A stretch of DNA of 64,000 nucleotides from positions 2,172,961 through 2,236,960 of the forward strand of contig BCIA01000006.1 of NCBI GenBank assembly GCA_001599815.1, written 5' to 3'. The notes beneath the pieces are model-generated. The model made no database searches. It was not told the DNA's origin and worked only from the letters and a program-made list of their open reading frames with translations. Numbering within the stretch: position 1 is the stretch's first letter; every line of letters begins with the position of its first letter. This document shows, in pieces, positions 42,926 through 54,112 of this stretch. Source of the DNA: Furcasterigmium furcatum (Eukaryota; Ascomycota; Sordariomycetes; Glomerellales; Plectosphaerellaceae). A program made the position numbers and the translations under genes.

Positions 42926-45900
42926 TACGTTTTACGATAATTCACAGTATTGGGGATGCGGAGACGATAGACCTATGTGGCGACATGTGTTGATGCCTGC
43001 CTTGGCCTCGCCGAGCAGGGGTACCTTCGGGGTCCTCAGCTCCGAGTGAGTCCTCCGTCGCGTGCATTGACTTTCCAGGTAGGGGAGTTTTGGTCACGAA
43101 TCGGACTCGATTGGACGGCAGGCGTTGATTGGAAGGAGCTTCCTTCTTTCTTCATGTCTCGGCAGCGATACCAAGGATACCGGTACTTTTTTGTTTTCCT
43201 TTTTGACCAGGTTGACGAGCTCGGCATACACCGTACCGTCGTCCCCTGTCTCTTTTTCAATTTTTTCTGCGATATCGCCCTGTCATGGTTGCTTTTTCTT
43301 TTCAGCAACCCCGGTTTGCAGCTCTGTCGACGACAGGCCCCCGGGCTCACTCACGGCGGAAAGGGAAACGGATGATAACAAAATTGGGGGATTGGGACAC
43401 ACAAGTTACGAACGGCGGACAGGGGATGGACCTGTTGTAAAGATACATGATGTACGAAAAGGGAAGGGGGAGGCGCAGACCTGTTTTTCGAGGTTGTGGA
43501 GGGGTAGATCAGGCCGATACGCCCTCGCGGGCATTGTACTTGTTGTACTTGTTGTCACTTTGTTTCCTTGGGGCCTTGGGTTTCCCTCCATGTATCTGCC
43601 TGCCTGAAGAGCGTCCGTCGGGACGTGAGGCGGGCCTGTTCTGTTGTTTGGGCACCTGACCGGCGACAGCCGCGGGTGCTCTTGTTTCTTGTTTTCCCGG
43701 GGTGGCTAGACTCAAGCGACCATGGAATGCCTGTACCACTACTGCATGCTGTACGAATCACATAGATAGACTCAAGGCGCCAAGTTGGCGTTTCTGACCG
43801 CGGAAAGCAGGGACATGTCGTCGGAGCAAGTCGACGCCGGTGCATCTCGATGAATCTCATTGGCGGCGGGAGGGCTGCACGCAGGGTTCGGTGAGTGAGA
43901 TGGATTGGAATTTGTGCCCAATTGGCCACCGCCAATTCGCGGCGTGCGCCCCGGCGGGGGCCGACTTGAAGTGAGCCCAAGGCACATCATCGCGAGGCGG
44001 TGTTACTGGTGCCTGAGAAGGACAAGAGGTACATCCGAGTAAGTCTGCGGTTCCAGTTGGGAGCCGAGGCGATCTGCCGATTGGGCATCAACGAGCCAGT
44101 CAGGGATGGGCGATGGCGGTCTGGGGAAGGGGAAGGGGGCGCGCGGCGGGCGGCGGCGGGGGACAGAATCGGACCATATTGACGTCCGGTCGGGCAGCTT
44201 GGTCATCGCGGGACACTGGCGATGATACCTGATTCCGGGTACGGCGGGATGCGCGGTTGCGTTCGGAGTCGGGGACACGGGCTGATACGTTTACCCTGGA
44301 GTACGTAGGGGGTTTCCTTGGGCAAGGAAACGATTCCTCCTGTGACACCCAAGACTCAAGACTGGGCAATGTACGTAGGTACTTCGCCAGATCTGGGGCT
44401 GAGAGGCGATGGTGGTGAGGCTTTCTGCGGTGCACTGCAGGTGGGCTTGCATCGCGGGGATTCCGGGCAGCCCTGGGCGTCTTCCGGACCCGGTCGATTG
44501 GGAATGGCAGATGAGAACCCCGAGGCTACGCGGCAGGTGAAGGCCAAGGGGCCCCAGGGCGCTGATAGGCCTGGCCTGGGACCCCTGGACTGTCATTTCT
44601 CACTGGGAGGGGGATGGATAAGTGACAAGTGAGATGCTATTATCAACCGTTTCGACGGCGTCTTGAATGCCGTGGGGGTGGAGCTGCGAGACAGACACGA
44701 ATCATCAAAGTGTGGCCGACGGGCGGGGAGAAGAAAACGACTGATCTCTATCACAGACACAGCCCCGGGTATGTGACAATGTGAGTACTGTCAACCGCCG
44801 ACAACGACTCTGGCATGCATTGCCCTCAGAGACGGCCTCACGGGGAGCGGCGCCGCGGCAGGCAGGCGAATCCCAGAGGAAGATCTTCCGCCCCCGCCGA
44901 TCTTCGGGACGTGGCTGATTTCTCGGGACTGGCTCCCTGGGCGGGAAGAAGCTTGCGATGCCATCCTGCGCGCCCTGCGCGCGGGTTGTGTGACCTGTCA
45001 TTTTTGCTTCTGCTTCACCAGTCAGTCTGGTGGTGCTAGCTAGAGCCACCCCTGTAAGGACGACAAACAAGCTAGCAGGTAGGGGCAGGCAGGGCGGCAT
45101 GATGCTCCATGACGAGGAGCTGTGATGATACGATTCCCGTCCTCTCCAGGGCGAGGCACGGAGGATATCATTCCCGAAGGGAGGCCCGGACGCCCCGTCA
45201 ACTTTCGGCGATCTGCGCCCTCCTGACGTCCGACGCATAACGGGATGTGGGCTGTGGTGCCGTTGTTGCTTTTCCCGCGTGGAGACTTGGGCACCTTTAC
45301 CCTTGTCCTGGGACGGCTGATCCCTGCCACGGCTTGTCCGCTGGTGCGCCACGCCGAAGTTGCGGCGATGCGTTCCTCAGCAAGCCGGGGCGGCGGCAGC
45401 TGCTCATCTCCCGCTGCTGGCGGTCGTGATGCTACGGCGGTGGCACATTGGCTCACCTTGGCGATGTGATGATTCCTGCAGGCAGCGCCGGCGGGATGCG
45501 AGACATGCCTGCTGCTTGCTTCATGCAGCTAGCCGCCCTGCGCCGCTGCCTTCCGAGCAGTCATTGATGCTTTTCGTGATCGTTCTCGTGATCATGTTCG
45601 TGGGGGTCAAACATGACAGGCTTCGCCCTTTCGGGGCTGTCGAGCCTCGTTCTGGGATGCGGTCGTGACGATCATCAGGCCATGCCCAGGCGAGAATCGA
45701 TCCGCCCCAAGACGGTAATGTCGGCCGTATTCTTTCTGGCTAGTCGTCTTTTTCGACAGGCGGACGGAAAAAAGCAATTAAGCAGTCACAAATGGCCCCA
45801 TAAGAGCTGTCCGGCATGTATCAAAAGTCAGATGTCTGTTGAGGCGAGACATCGCACGCCCCAGCAGCTCGGGGTGGTTGCTACTTATTTGTCTTAGTTC

Positions 45901-47671
45901 GAGTGCGGCATCTTGCATGATTTAGGGTGTTCTAGCTGCGCTAGCTTGCAGAACAGTAAAACATGTCTGGCCAAACGGCGCAACAGGGTAACGACCGCGG
46001 TGCCATCGCCCGTCTGCCGCCGGAGTCGTGATGGTTGCCGTACGCAGCCTGTCAGCTGGCCGTCCAGGGCCTGCTTCTCGTCCCTCGGAGCTGAGCCCAG
46101 ATGGTTATGATAATGATGCTTCTCCTTCGCTCGCACTTGGTTTCCAGCTCCCTGAGGTGACACCCACTCTAGGGACACCCCTCCTTCCTATTCCTTCGAC
46201 GTGCAGGCCAGGACGGAATGGAGGGTACGCAAATATGGGAATGCTGGGCCAAGTACATGCAGCCAGGCGGACGCCGCCCAGGACCAATCACCGTACCATT
46301 GGTAAAGGCTAATTCGACCGCCTCGGTCGCACGAGAGGTCGAGAGCCGTTTGGCCATGTCGATCGGCTGATGTGCAATAACTAATCAGAAAACCCCGCCC
46401 AGCGGTGGCGGCATCACCGGCCGCCCGTCCACTCGACTCGTTCGACTCTGCAACCCGGTACTGGGCCTGTAGAGCTGGACTGAACACCAATGTTTCGGGA
46501 GGGTTGCATCGCCCTGATCCCTCGCCTCAGCAGCGGGGACCCGAAGAAAAGAACCGCTGCGCAGCGGCGGCAATTCGCAGGCGCGAGGGTTGGTTCTGGA
46601 CGATGGAATGCGGCGAGACCGCGCCTCGTTCCTACTGGGTGCTCGCCCTGGTTTGGTTACGCGCCCGACGTGTGTGTCTCGGGAACTTCTGAGTCGAAAT
46701 CGGGGCTGGTGTCTCAGCTGGCGAGGGTGACAGATGCGCTGCTCCTTTCTTCCGGAGGGCGGCTCTTGAGGGTGGAATTCCGAAGTCTGTCGGGTAGGGA
46801 GTCTGTCCGGGAGAGGAGATGAGCTTGGAGGTGTCGGCGTAGAGGAAATGCTCACCCCGGGTGGCGCCGGACGGAGACGGCACGGAGATGGCACGGGGCC
46901 GGAGAGGGACCCACGCGGACCCGGGACTAGGCCGGAGGCGGGCCGGGCCGGGAGACGGCCGACCGATGACCATGGAGTCCAGGATGCAGGGCAGATCCAG
47001 AAAATTAGCCGTTCAAATCATTGCTTCTCGGGTTGATTGAATTTGAATTTATTGTCGGTCTAGCCTCTATAGGGGCTTCGAGACCCTTGATGATGTTTCT
47101 GGGTCTTTCTCCCGGCTCGCCATCAGTCGAGCCCCAAGTGCAGGACAGGCAAGGCAGCTGTCGGGCGTCCTTCCTCCCCGATCCTGCAGTAAAAAATCCC
47201 AAAATAGATGAAAAGCTTCCGATTACGAAGGGACAAATGCCTCAATGTTTACGTAGGTACCTGTGGGTGAGCTGGTGCTGACTGGCCCATCGACTGGTCG
47301 TGCACTTGCCTAAAGGGGTAGGAGCAGGTCTTGACGCTACAGTTTGGGTGCATTTGCGTGGGTCTGACATCACATCGTTGCGAGCTCTATCGCAGCCGTT
47401 CCCATGGAACCATGTCATGAAGTCTGAATTAATAATGTGTTGGAGACAAAGCACTCTCTGCAGTTACTGGAAAGAGTAGGAGCACCTCTTGGCGACGGTA
47501 CTCCTGTATCTCCGCCGATGTGGCCGTGCTCGCGCCGATGAGGATAAAAGGGGGCAAAAAAGCCCACGAAGAGACATGTTGGAGGTTCAACCATCTCCTC
47601 TCGAGCTTCAGGATACCTACTTCTTCAGATAACAGGCTTTTCACCAGCACTTATAACACGCCCTGGCTACC
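42926..47671. other. Gene desert, second part
   Basis: About 4.7 kb. The first 700-800 bases after the stop (T-rich runs near 43180-43310) look like a 3' UTR. The rest holds only overlapping, motif-free frames (the longest are minus-strand, 45352-44705 and 46894-46385). No transposon ends, tandem arrays or tRNA genes were seen. A sequence resembling a tRNA B box at about 46990 lacks an A box and acceptor pairing. Confidence 0.5.
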
Positions 47672-48795
47672 ATGGACTCCGTCAAGAAATCACATCTCAA
47701 ACTGATCCTCGGGGGTGCAACCGCAAGTCCGCCCGGAAGAGTGTTGCCGCTGAGAACCGCTAACAGCTCTTCAGATCGGCGACAGCAAACGCGACCCCAT
47801 GGCCCATTTTGACAGCCCCGACCAGGTGAACGCGTTCCTCGACGTCTTCGCCAAACGCGGGTACAGCCACCTGGACACCTCCCGCATGTACCCGCCGCAG
47901 GCACCCAATACCTCGGAGCCCAGGATCGGTGCCGTCGACGCAGGAGAGCGGTTCACCATCGACACCAAGGTCATGTCCGTGGAGCCGGGCAGCCACACCA
48001 AGGCCAAAATCCTCGAGGAGATTGACATCTCCCTCGCCGCGCTCAAGATCAAGCAGATCAACATCGAGTACCTCCATTTGCCAGACCGGACGACTCCGTT
48101 CGAGCAGGCCTGCGAGGCCATGAACCAGGCCCACGCGGAGGGCAAGATCAAGCACTGGGGCCTGTCGAACTACACCGCTGAGGAGGTGCAGCAGATCGTC
48201 GACATTTGCGACGAGCATGGATTCGTCAGGCCCGCCGTCTACCAGGGGCAGTACAACCCCCTCGTCCGAGGAGGGGAGAAGGTCCTCTTCCCGGTCTTGC
48301 GCAGGAACGGCATGTCGTTCTGTGCATACAGCCCAGCCGCCGCGGGCTTCTTCGCGGGCAACCACAGGAACATCAGGCGAGGTGGCCGGTTCGACTCGTC
48401 GGTAGGCACTCCCGTCCAACGGCTGTGTTTCAGACTGACTGACATGATCGAAGCTGATGATTGGCAAGTTATTTGCCGACGCATACTTGGACCCATCCAT
48501 CATCGATGCCACGGACAAGGCTATCGAGGTTGCGTCCAAGCACGGCATCGGCGGGCACGCCATGGCGCTTCGCTGGACGATGCATCACGGCATCCTGAGT
48601 CATGATCACGGCGACTCCGTCATCATTGGTGCCTCGAGCGCGGCGCAGCTGGAATCGAACCTGGACATGATTGAGCAGGGACCGCTGCCCGATGATGTCG
48701 TGTCGGCTCTGGAGGCTCTGTACCAGGAGCTCGGAGACGTGCTCTCATATGTACCTATCGGTGGATCCCTTCGCTCACCTCCTTGTGCCTTGTGA
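47672..48795 (+). CDS. Aldo-keto reductase, AKR7 (aflatoxin-aldehyde reductase-like)
   Basis: Exons 47672-47714, 47767-48401 and 48454-48795 encode 339 residues, with two 52-nt introns. The catalytic tetrad is D51, Y56 (HLDTSRMY), K82 (IDTKV) and H118 (YLHLPD). Other AKR7 marks are GLSNYTAEEVQQI, PAVYQGQYNPLVRGGE, AYSPAAAGFF and the NADPH-binding VIIGASSAAQLESNLDMIEQ. The enzyme should reduce aldehydes or ketones with NADPH in the cytosol. The C-terminus (SYVPIGGSLRSPPCAL) departs from the usual YHL-type end, so a sequence change or a further splice event there is possible. The neighbour downstream is a transcription-factor-like gene, but two genes do not make a metabolite cluster. Confidence 0.88.
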
Positions 48796-49111
48796 GCAGC
48801 TGATTGGCTTTATGGGATGAACTAGTCCATTTCTGGTATGTGCAAGTCTTGGCGATGAGCGTGTAAGCCGAGCTGACAAATTTCCAGTCCCTCTTCACTT
48901 CAGTTGCAGGTCCAGACACTCCTCAATGATAATCGTTCATAGTGGAGGTTCTCAGTGTTTGGATCACTTGTTCGGGTTATTCTGGAAATTCTCGGTTGCT
49001 AATACACTTGGATATTTCCCACCTCTGTGTCTCTCTCCTTGCAGCACCCTCACCCTGTCTACATGGCAGACACATCAACCCTCGTCTCTCTTCATCCTGA
49101 ACACTGCGACC
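48796..49111. other. Intergenic, AKR to transcription-factor-like gene
   Basis: 316 bases on the same strand. It ends in a CT-rich leader. No other feature seen. Confidence 0.5.
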
Positions 49112-50098
49112 ATGGAGTTTATCACGCTTGCCCACCCTGATGAGAAAGACTCCGCCAGCTTAAAACGACAAGCTCATTCCCATGCGGCCCGTGTGGCGCA
49201 TGCCCGGGCCAGAAGACTGCGGATGACCGCACACGCCAAACAGAGGACAGATGCACTGAAAGAGGAGGCTCAAGGCAAGGCCTCCAAAAATGAGTTGCCG
49301 ATGACCGTGACTCGCCAAACAAACAATCAAGAGTTCAGTCGAGACCCGGCTCTGGAAATAACCATGCCGAAGACGATCTCCGGCGCCTTCGAGCATGAGC
49401 CCCTCGCCAGCTTCATCAAGTCACTTGCTCCCAGAGAGCATTTCATCTTCGACCACTGCGAGTCCCCTCCCCTCCCCCTGATCCTAAAAAGTGCTTTCCA
49501 AGGCCACTAACAACTCACAGACATCAACAAGGTCGTCCCTGACATGCAGGCCTACTGCCCCATTGTGACCTATGTCAGCCCCCGCCACCAGCACGTCCGG
49601 GACAACTGGACGCTCTTCCTGTCCACAAACCTCCAGCTCCTCCAGGGGTGCCTGCTCCTAGCCTGCCGTCACCTGTACATGGTCCACCAGGAAAAAGAAT
49701 ACGAGGATATCGCGGTCCAGTACAAGTTGAGACTCCTCCAGAGCCTGCAGGACATGCTGTCGCAGGGGAACATGGCTGGGAGGCGAACGGCCGTGGCGAG
49801 GGCCTTGGTTCTGGCGTTTGACGAGGTAAGGGGCCAGACGTCTCAACAAGATGTATGTATCGGGCCTGGCTAACCCGCGTAGATCATGCTGGATGATTTG
49901 TCCATGGCCTCGAAACATACATGGGGAGCTGTTCGCATCGTCGAGGCGGCAGGCGGAGCTGAGGCCCTCGGCCTGAGCGATCTGGAGCGGATCATCCTGC
50001 ACAGCTGTATGTACGGGAAGCGTCTCTTGTACATGGACTGGGATGCTGCAGTTGAGTGCGATACGTCTCGGACGACGCTGGCGTGGATCCTCGCGTAG
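49112..50098 (+). CDS. Short fungal transcription-factor-like protein without zinc cluster
   Basis: Exons 49112-49457, 49521-49825 and 49883-50098 encode 288 residues. The N-terminus, MEFITLAHPDEKDSASLKRQ then AHSHAARVAHARARRLRM, is the basic HPDE...SH.AR.SHARARR signature of a fungal family lacking the Zn2Cys6 domain. The remainder (HFIFDHYINKVVPDMQAYCP; LLACRHLYMVHQEKEYEDIA; VQYKLRLLQSLQDML) matches the start of the fungal transcription-factor middle region. Intron 1 (63 nt) begins GCGAGT, a GC-AG intron, and splicing it restores the family's FDHYIN motif. Intron 2 (57 nt) is GT-AG with a GCTAAC branch. Length suits the short members as I recall them. The role is inferred only. Confidence 0.8.
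49458..49520 (+). other. GC-AG intron
   Basis: Donor CACT/GCGAGT, branch CACTAAC at about 49505-49511, acceptor CACAG. Joining gives CAC TAC ATC AAC, reading H-Y-I-N in the conserved motif. No nearby GT site restores that reading. Confidence 0.75.
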
Positions 50099-50598
50099 GG
50101 CAAGTCGAGTACAGTCGGATTTGGTTGTAGCATCTTGGCAGGGCACTTTACGTGCCAAGGAGTAATCATGTTCGCTCGTAACACTGTCTGGCTGGATATG
50201 TTCCCGTAGGCCCACCAGTCCCCATGGGCAGTGTGCCCGGTCGGCTTCGATAAGAGTCAATCGTGCTATTCATGTCTCGTAATGCAAATCGGCGAGTCGT
50301 TCCGCCCTCCAAGCCTACGCGAACCGCTGGACTCGATGCCCGTCTGTCGCGGCCGCCGTCTTCAATGGTTGTCATCGGAGGACGCGGAAATACGCAGTGC
50401 GTCAAGATATCCGGGCATGTCGTCAAGAGACACTGCCTAGTACCAGACTATCTCGTCCAGCTCCGCGCCTGCGCCTGCGATCTCGCTCATCACCTCGTCC
50501 ACGTGCTGTCCAACCGCAGCATCCCACGCCGCCTCCGCAGCGCGTCTGTTGTCTACCGCCTGCTCACCGGCCGGTGGCGGCGTCGCCTTCCCAGTCCC
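50099..50598. other. Intergenic, convergent 3' regions
   Basis: 500 bases between the transcription-factor-like gene and calcineurin B. An open plus-strand frame (50263-50613) overlaps the end of CNB1 and has no support as a gene. Confidence 0.5.
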
Positions 50599-51262
50599 CT
50601 AGAACTGGTCTAGCGTCATGCTCATGCTAACGTCCGTGTTCTCGACCATCTTGGTGAACTCCTCGAAGCTGATCTTGCCGTCCTTGTCGAGGTCGGCCTC
50701 CATGATGGTCTTGTCGACAATCTGCTGCAGCTGCTGGTCCTTAAGGTTGCTGCCGACCATCATCTTCAGGACGATGAACAGCTCGCCGTTGCTGATGTAT
50801 CCGTCGCGGTCGATGTCGTAGACCTTGAAGGCGAAGCGGAGCTTCTGCTCCTTGTTGCCCTTGGACGAGAAGGCGCTCAGCCCCGACACGAACTCCTGGA
50901 AGTCGACGTCGCCGCCGCCGTCCTCGTCAAAGATGGCGATCATTCTTGTCGCCAGGGGGTTGGAGGAGATCTGGGGGAGGGAGAGGAACTCTTCGCGCTC
51001 GATCGTGCCCGAGTTGTCCTGCCGGAGAGGTGATGTCAGCATGGCCCGAACAAGAGGCGATGCGCCAATAACGGAGCGTCCGTACCTTGTCGAGCTTCAT
51101 GAATCTTTTCCTCAGGCGGTCGACCTCATCCCTGTCGACTGAGCGACACCATCAGCACATTTGCCTCGCGAGGCCGGGCTCAGGGTCCAGGCGGGGGAGG
51201 GGCTGCTTACAGTTCGACCCCTGGACGATGTTGTCCAACACGGCGCTCGTGGTGTTGCCCAT
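50599..51262 (-). CDS. CNB1: Calcineurin regulatory subunit B
   Basis: Exons 51262-51211, 51138-51086 and 51018-50599 encode 174 residues, the standard length. MGNTTS at the N-terminus is a myristoylation signal. Four EF-hands can be read: one around KLDKDNSGTIEREEF, then DEDGGGDVDFQEF, DIDRDGYISNGEL and DLDKDGKISFEEF. The end MVENTDVSMSMTLDQF is typical. CNB1 binds the helix of calcineurin A after the catalytic core and makes the enzyme Ca2+-responsive. Introns are 72 and 67 nt. The catalytic subunit CNA1 is about 43 kb to the left on the same strand. The gene is head-to-head with EPL1. Confidence 0.97.
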
Positions 51263-52128
51263 GTTTATGGTTGGTCGGGTGTTGAGGGAGATGCAATTCG
51301 GTGTCGCCGTGCAGTCACCTCGGGGATAGTAGGGAGGGGGTTGGGTGTGGTGTCGCGGGGTACTGTTTTGAGATTCTTTTGTATGGAGGTCTGTCAACGG
51401 GAGCTGATGGGAACTGGGGTCTTGCTGCCTCCCGAACGGTGGCCTGTGGTTGGGTGCCCGTCATCGAATCTCAGCCCGATCGTTGCTGGTCGCTGACCGA
51501 GGTGCACGGACCACCTTGAGGTCGTGTCGCCGTTTGGGTGTTGTTGGACAGAGGAAGGAGGAGTCCACCACGTCACTTCCCATGCCCTAGGGCATCATGT
51601 GTGGTACCATGGTACATAGACTGGTAGAATATCTTGAGATCTCATTCACCTGAGCCCCAGGAGCCCACATTGGCTACAAAGACTTGAATGCGTGCTGTGA
51701 AGGTACCTCTGAGCCACTTTGATATCACGTGACCTCCTTCCCCCTATTCGTGCCCGAAAGAGGAAAGCGCAATGTCCGTCAATTTAGCTGCCCAAGGGCG
51801 GCCAATGGGTGGCCCGAGCGCCCCGCAGGTACTTCCTGGCGGAAATTTGCGCTGGGGGTACTTCCAGTCACCTGCACAAGGACACCCTCCCTCCAAGGCA
51901 ACAGATTTCGGCCCCAGAACCCCAGCGAAAATTCTTCGCGCGGCAAAACATCCTCAACGTCACCTCATCGGAGTGCCGACAATTCATTCATCAAAACGCC
52001 ATCCAAAACGCCCTTTTTCATCGCCGAAAAATGCAAAAGTAGGCGTCGCAACTACTCTTTTATGACCTGAGCCATTTTTTTCGCGGTTTTTCCGCTGGCA
52101 AGGCGACGTTCTGCCCCCGGTCACCGCC
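51263..52128. promoter_or_regulatory. Divergent promoter region, CNB1 / EPL1
   Basis: 866 bases. It contains TCACGTGA (51725-51732) inside an 11-mer, GATATCACGTG (51721-51731), that recurs exactly in EPL1 intron 1 (52313-52323). No gene is supported inside. Confidence 0.5.
51725..51732. promoter_or_regulatory. E-box TCACGTGA
   Basis: A perfect 8-bp palindrome with the CACGTG core, about 400 bases before the EPL1 ATG. It may be a Cbf1/USF-type site. Confidence 0.45.
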
Positions 52129-54112
52129 ATGTCGACCAGGAAGGTGCGAGTCAAAAAACTCAGCGTCAAGACGCCCCTCCCTATCCTCAGGGAGGACGAC
52201 TTCGACAAGACAGACTTCGAAGCCCTCACAACCGAGAGCTCCATCTCTACCGGCGTCGAAGCCGCTGAGGAGACAGTATGTTGTTTACGTTTCTTTGCCG
52301 TCTTTGCATTCTGATATCACGTGCTTAGTCATGTGACGCAACATGGGGCCCGTGCGACCATCTTGGCGTGGCGTCGCCCGGTCCCCTGTGGCTGTTCGTG
52401 GCGCAGACGGAGTCTGGGGAAACTCATGCTAATCACTTTGCACGTAGGAATACCATCTCCAGTCCATCCTCAAGGAGGCAGGAACCAGCAATGACCAGGA
52501 AATTCCGGTGCCGCCTCCGCAGGAGAGCGAGATCAACTATGATCAGCTGTACCCCGGCTCTTACGAGGAGCCCAAGTCGTACATTCGCTTCTCCCAGACG
52601 GTCGAAGAGTGCATCTCCGTGTCCTATGACATGACCACCGAGGATGACGAGTTCCTCAAGAAGTACAATACCAACAAGAAGGCCTCCGCCCAGCTCTCCG
52701 AAAATGATTTTGAGAGGGTCATGGAGGTCTTCGAGGTGACTGCCGCCGAGCAGGCGCCCTTCGCAGCCATTGACAACACCGTCATTGGCTACGAGATGAT
52801 GGTTCCCGACCTGAACTCCCTCGGCGCTAAGCAGTTGATGAACCACGCCAAGCAGGTGTATGAGCACTGGAAGACTCGCCGCCAGGAGTTGGGCAACAAG
52901 CCACTCCACCCGACCCTCAAGTTTGAGACGCAACCAGACACTGAGGATGCAGACCCCTACGTCTGCTTCAGGCGGCGCGAGGTTCGCATCACTCGCAAGA
53001 CGAGGCAGCGGGATGTGCAGAGCGCCGAGAAGCTCAAGCGCCTGCGGAAGGAGTTGGAGGACGGACGACAGCTCATCATCAACTCGTACGAGCGAGAGGC
53101 ACTCAAGCTCGAGTACCTCAAGATCGAGCGCATGATTTTCGAGCAGCGCCAGAAGCTCAAAGAGTGGAAGCGCAAGCTCAACATCAAGGGCGAAGATGAT
53201 GAGCTGGTCAACCAGAAGGTACGAGATCCAGACTCAGATCCCGGCTCCCACTGCTTCGAGATTGACGCTAACATTCATAAGAAGACTCTCAAGAGGAAGG
53301 CGCCTGAAGCGCCCGCCATTCGCCAGCCCCCTCCCCCCGGAATGCGCATTGCTGTGCGCTCCGATGGCCGATCCATGGATGCGGACCTCATTCAGCTGGC
53401 AGACAAGCTCATCGAGAAGGAGAACGAGCTGCGCGCCGATGTTGAGCAGAAGGTCCAGAACCATCGCAAGTGGAACAACAACCATATCGATCTCAGTCGC
53501 GGCCCATTGTCTCCCGTTAAGGAGCAGGGAAGCGAGGTGAGCTTCAGACCGGCCAAGACGCAGTACCTTATGACGCCTCCCGCGTCGTCGGCATCTGAGT
53601 CCGAGGCCATGGACGTGGATGATGAAGAGTCTGCGCCTGTCCACAGACGTGACTTGCCAGTGTTCCAGTTTGCTGCTGGCGGTGGCAAAGAGAAGCCCTC
53701 CAGCAAGCAGCCAGCATTCCGCCGCCGTATTGGCAGACTGAACAGGTTGTGGATCGATCGTCGCGGCCTCGCCTCGCCACCGAGAGAGCTCAACGAGACT
53801 TCAGACCGGTGGAAGTTCGATCAAGATGACGAGGATGAGCAGCCGGTATACGAGGTGGACCCCTGTGACACTCGTGCGCTGAAGTTCCGAGCGACGATCC
53901 CTCTATCGCCGTATTACTTCCAACGCCGGCAGCTGGCGCAGGAGGCCATTGCGAATGGTCATCCTTCAGCGCAAGCAGCGGCAGCGGCCGCTGCGGCCGC
54001 GGCAGCGAGCAGGCCAGCACTTCCACCAGCAGCTCAGCAGGCCCATCCTCAACAGCCACCACAGCCAGCAGCGGCGCCACAAGCACAACCGACACAACCG
54101 ACTGCCTCGTGA
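52129..54112 (+). CDS. EPL1: Enhancer of polycomb-like protein EPL1 (NuA4 subunit)
   Basis: Preferred exons are 52129-52275, 52448-53218 and 53282-54112, for 582 residues. The N-terminus MSTRKVRVKKLSVKTPLPIL is characteristic. The EPcA region follows: EEPKSYIRFSQTVEECISVS, MTTEDDEFLKKYN, EMMVPDLNSLGAKQLMNHAK, DADPYVCFRRREVRITRKTR and LKIERMIFEQRQKLKEWKRK. The C-terminal half has Pro-rich and poly-Ala/Gln tracts (Ala run encoded near 53976-54007). Epl1 bridges Esa1, Yng2 and Eaf6 in NuA4/Piccolo histone H4/H2A acetyltransferase. Intron 1 is long (172 nt). The proposed second intron (53219-53281, 63 nt) keeps the frame if retained, adding 21 residues. Its GTACGA donor, GCTAAC branch and the poor fit of the insert to the family argue for splicing. 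Confidence 0.93.

Noticed and set aside
44705..46894. Minus-strand frames of 215 and 169 codons in the second desert
   Set aside because: Arg/Ser/Pro-rich composition without periodicity or conserved motifs. No convincing splice sites to extend them.
46920..47000. tRNA-like B box near 46990
   Set aside because: The B box is imperfect, and no A box, acceptor stem or anticodon arm can be folded around it.
35814..47671. Transposon or RIP-mutated repeat as the cause of the deserts
   Set aside because: GC content stays similar to neighbours, and no terminal repeats, target-site duplications or transposase fragments were seen.
47672..50098. AKR plus transcription-factor-like gene as a secondary-metabolite cluster
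   Set aside because: No synthase, P450 or transporter is adjacent. The flanks are a desert and calcineurin B.
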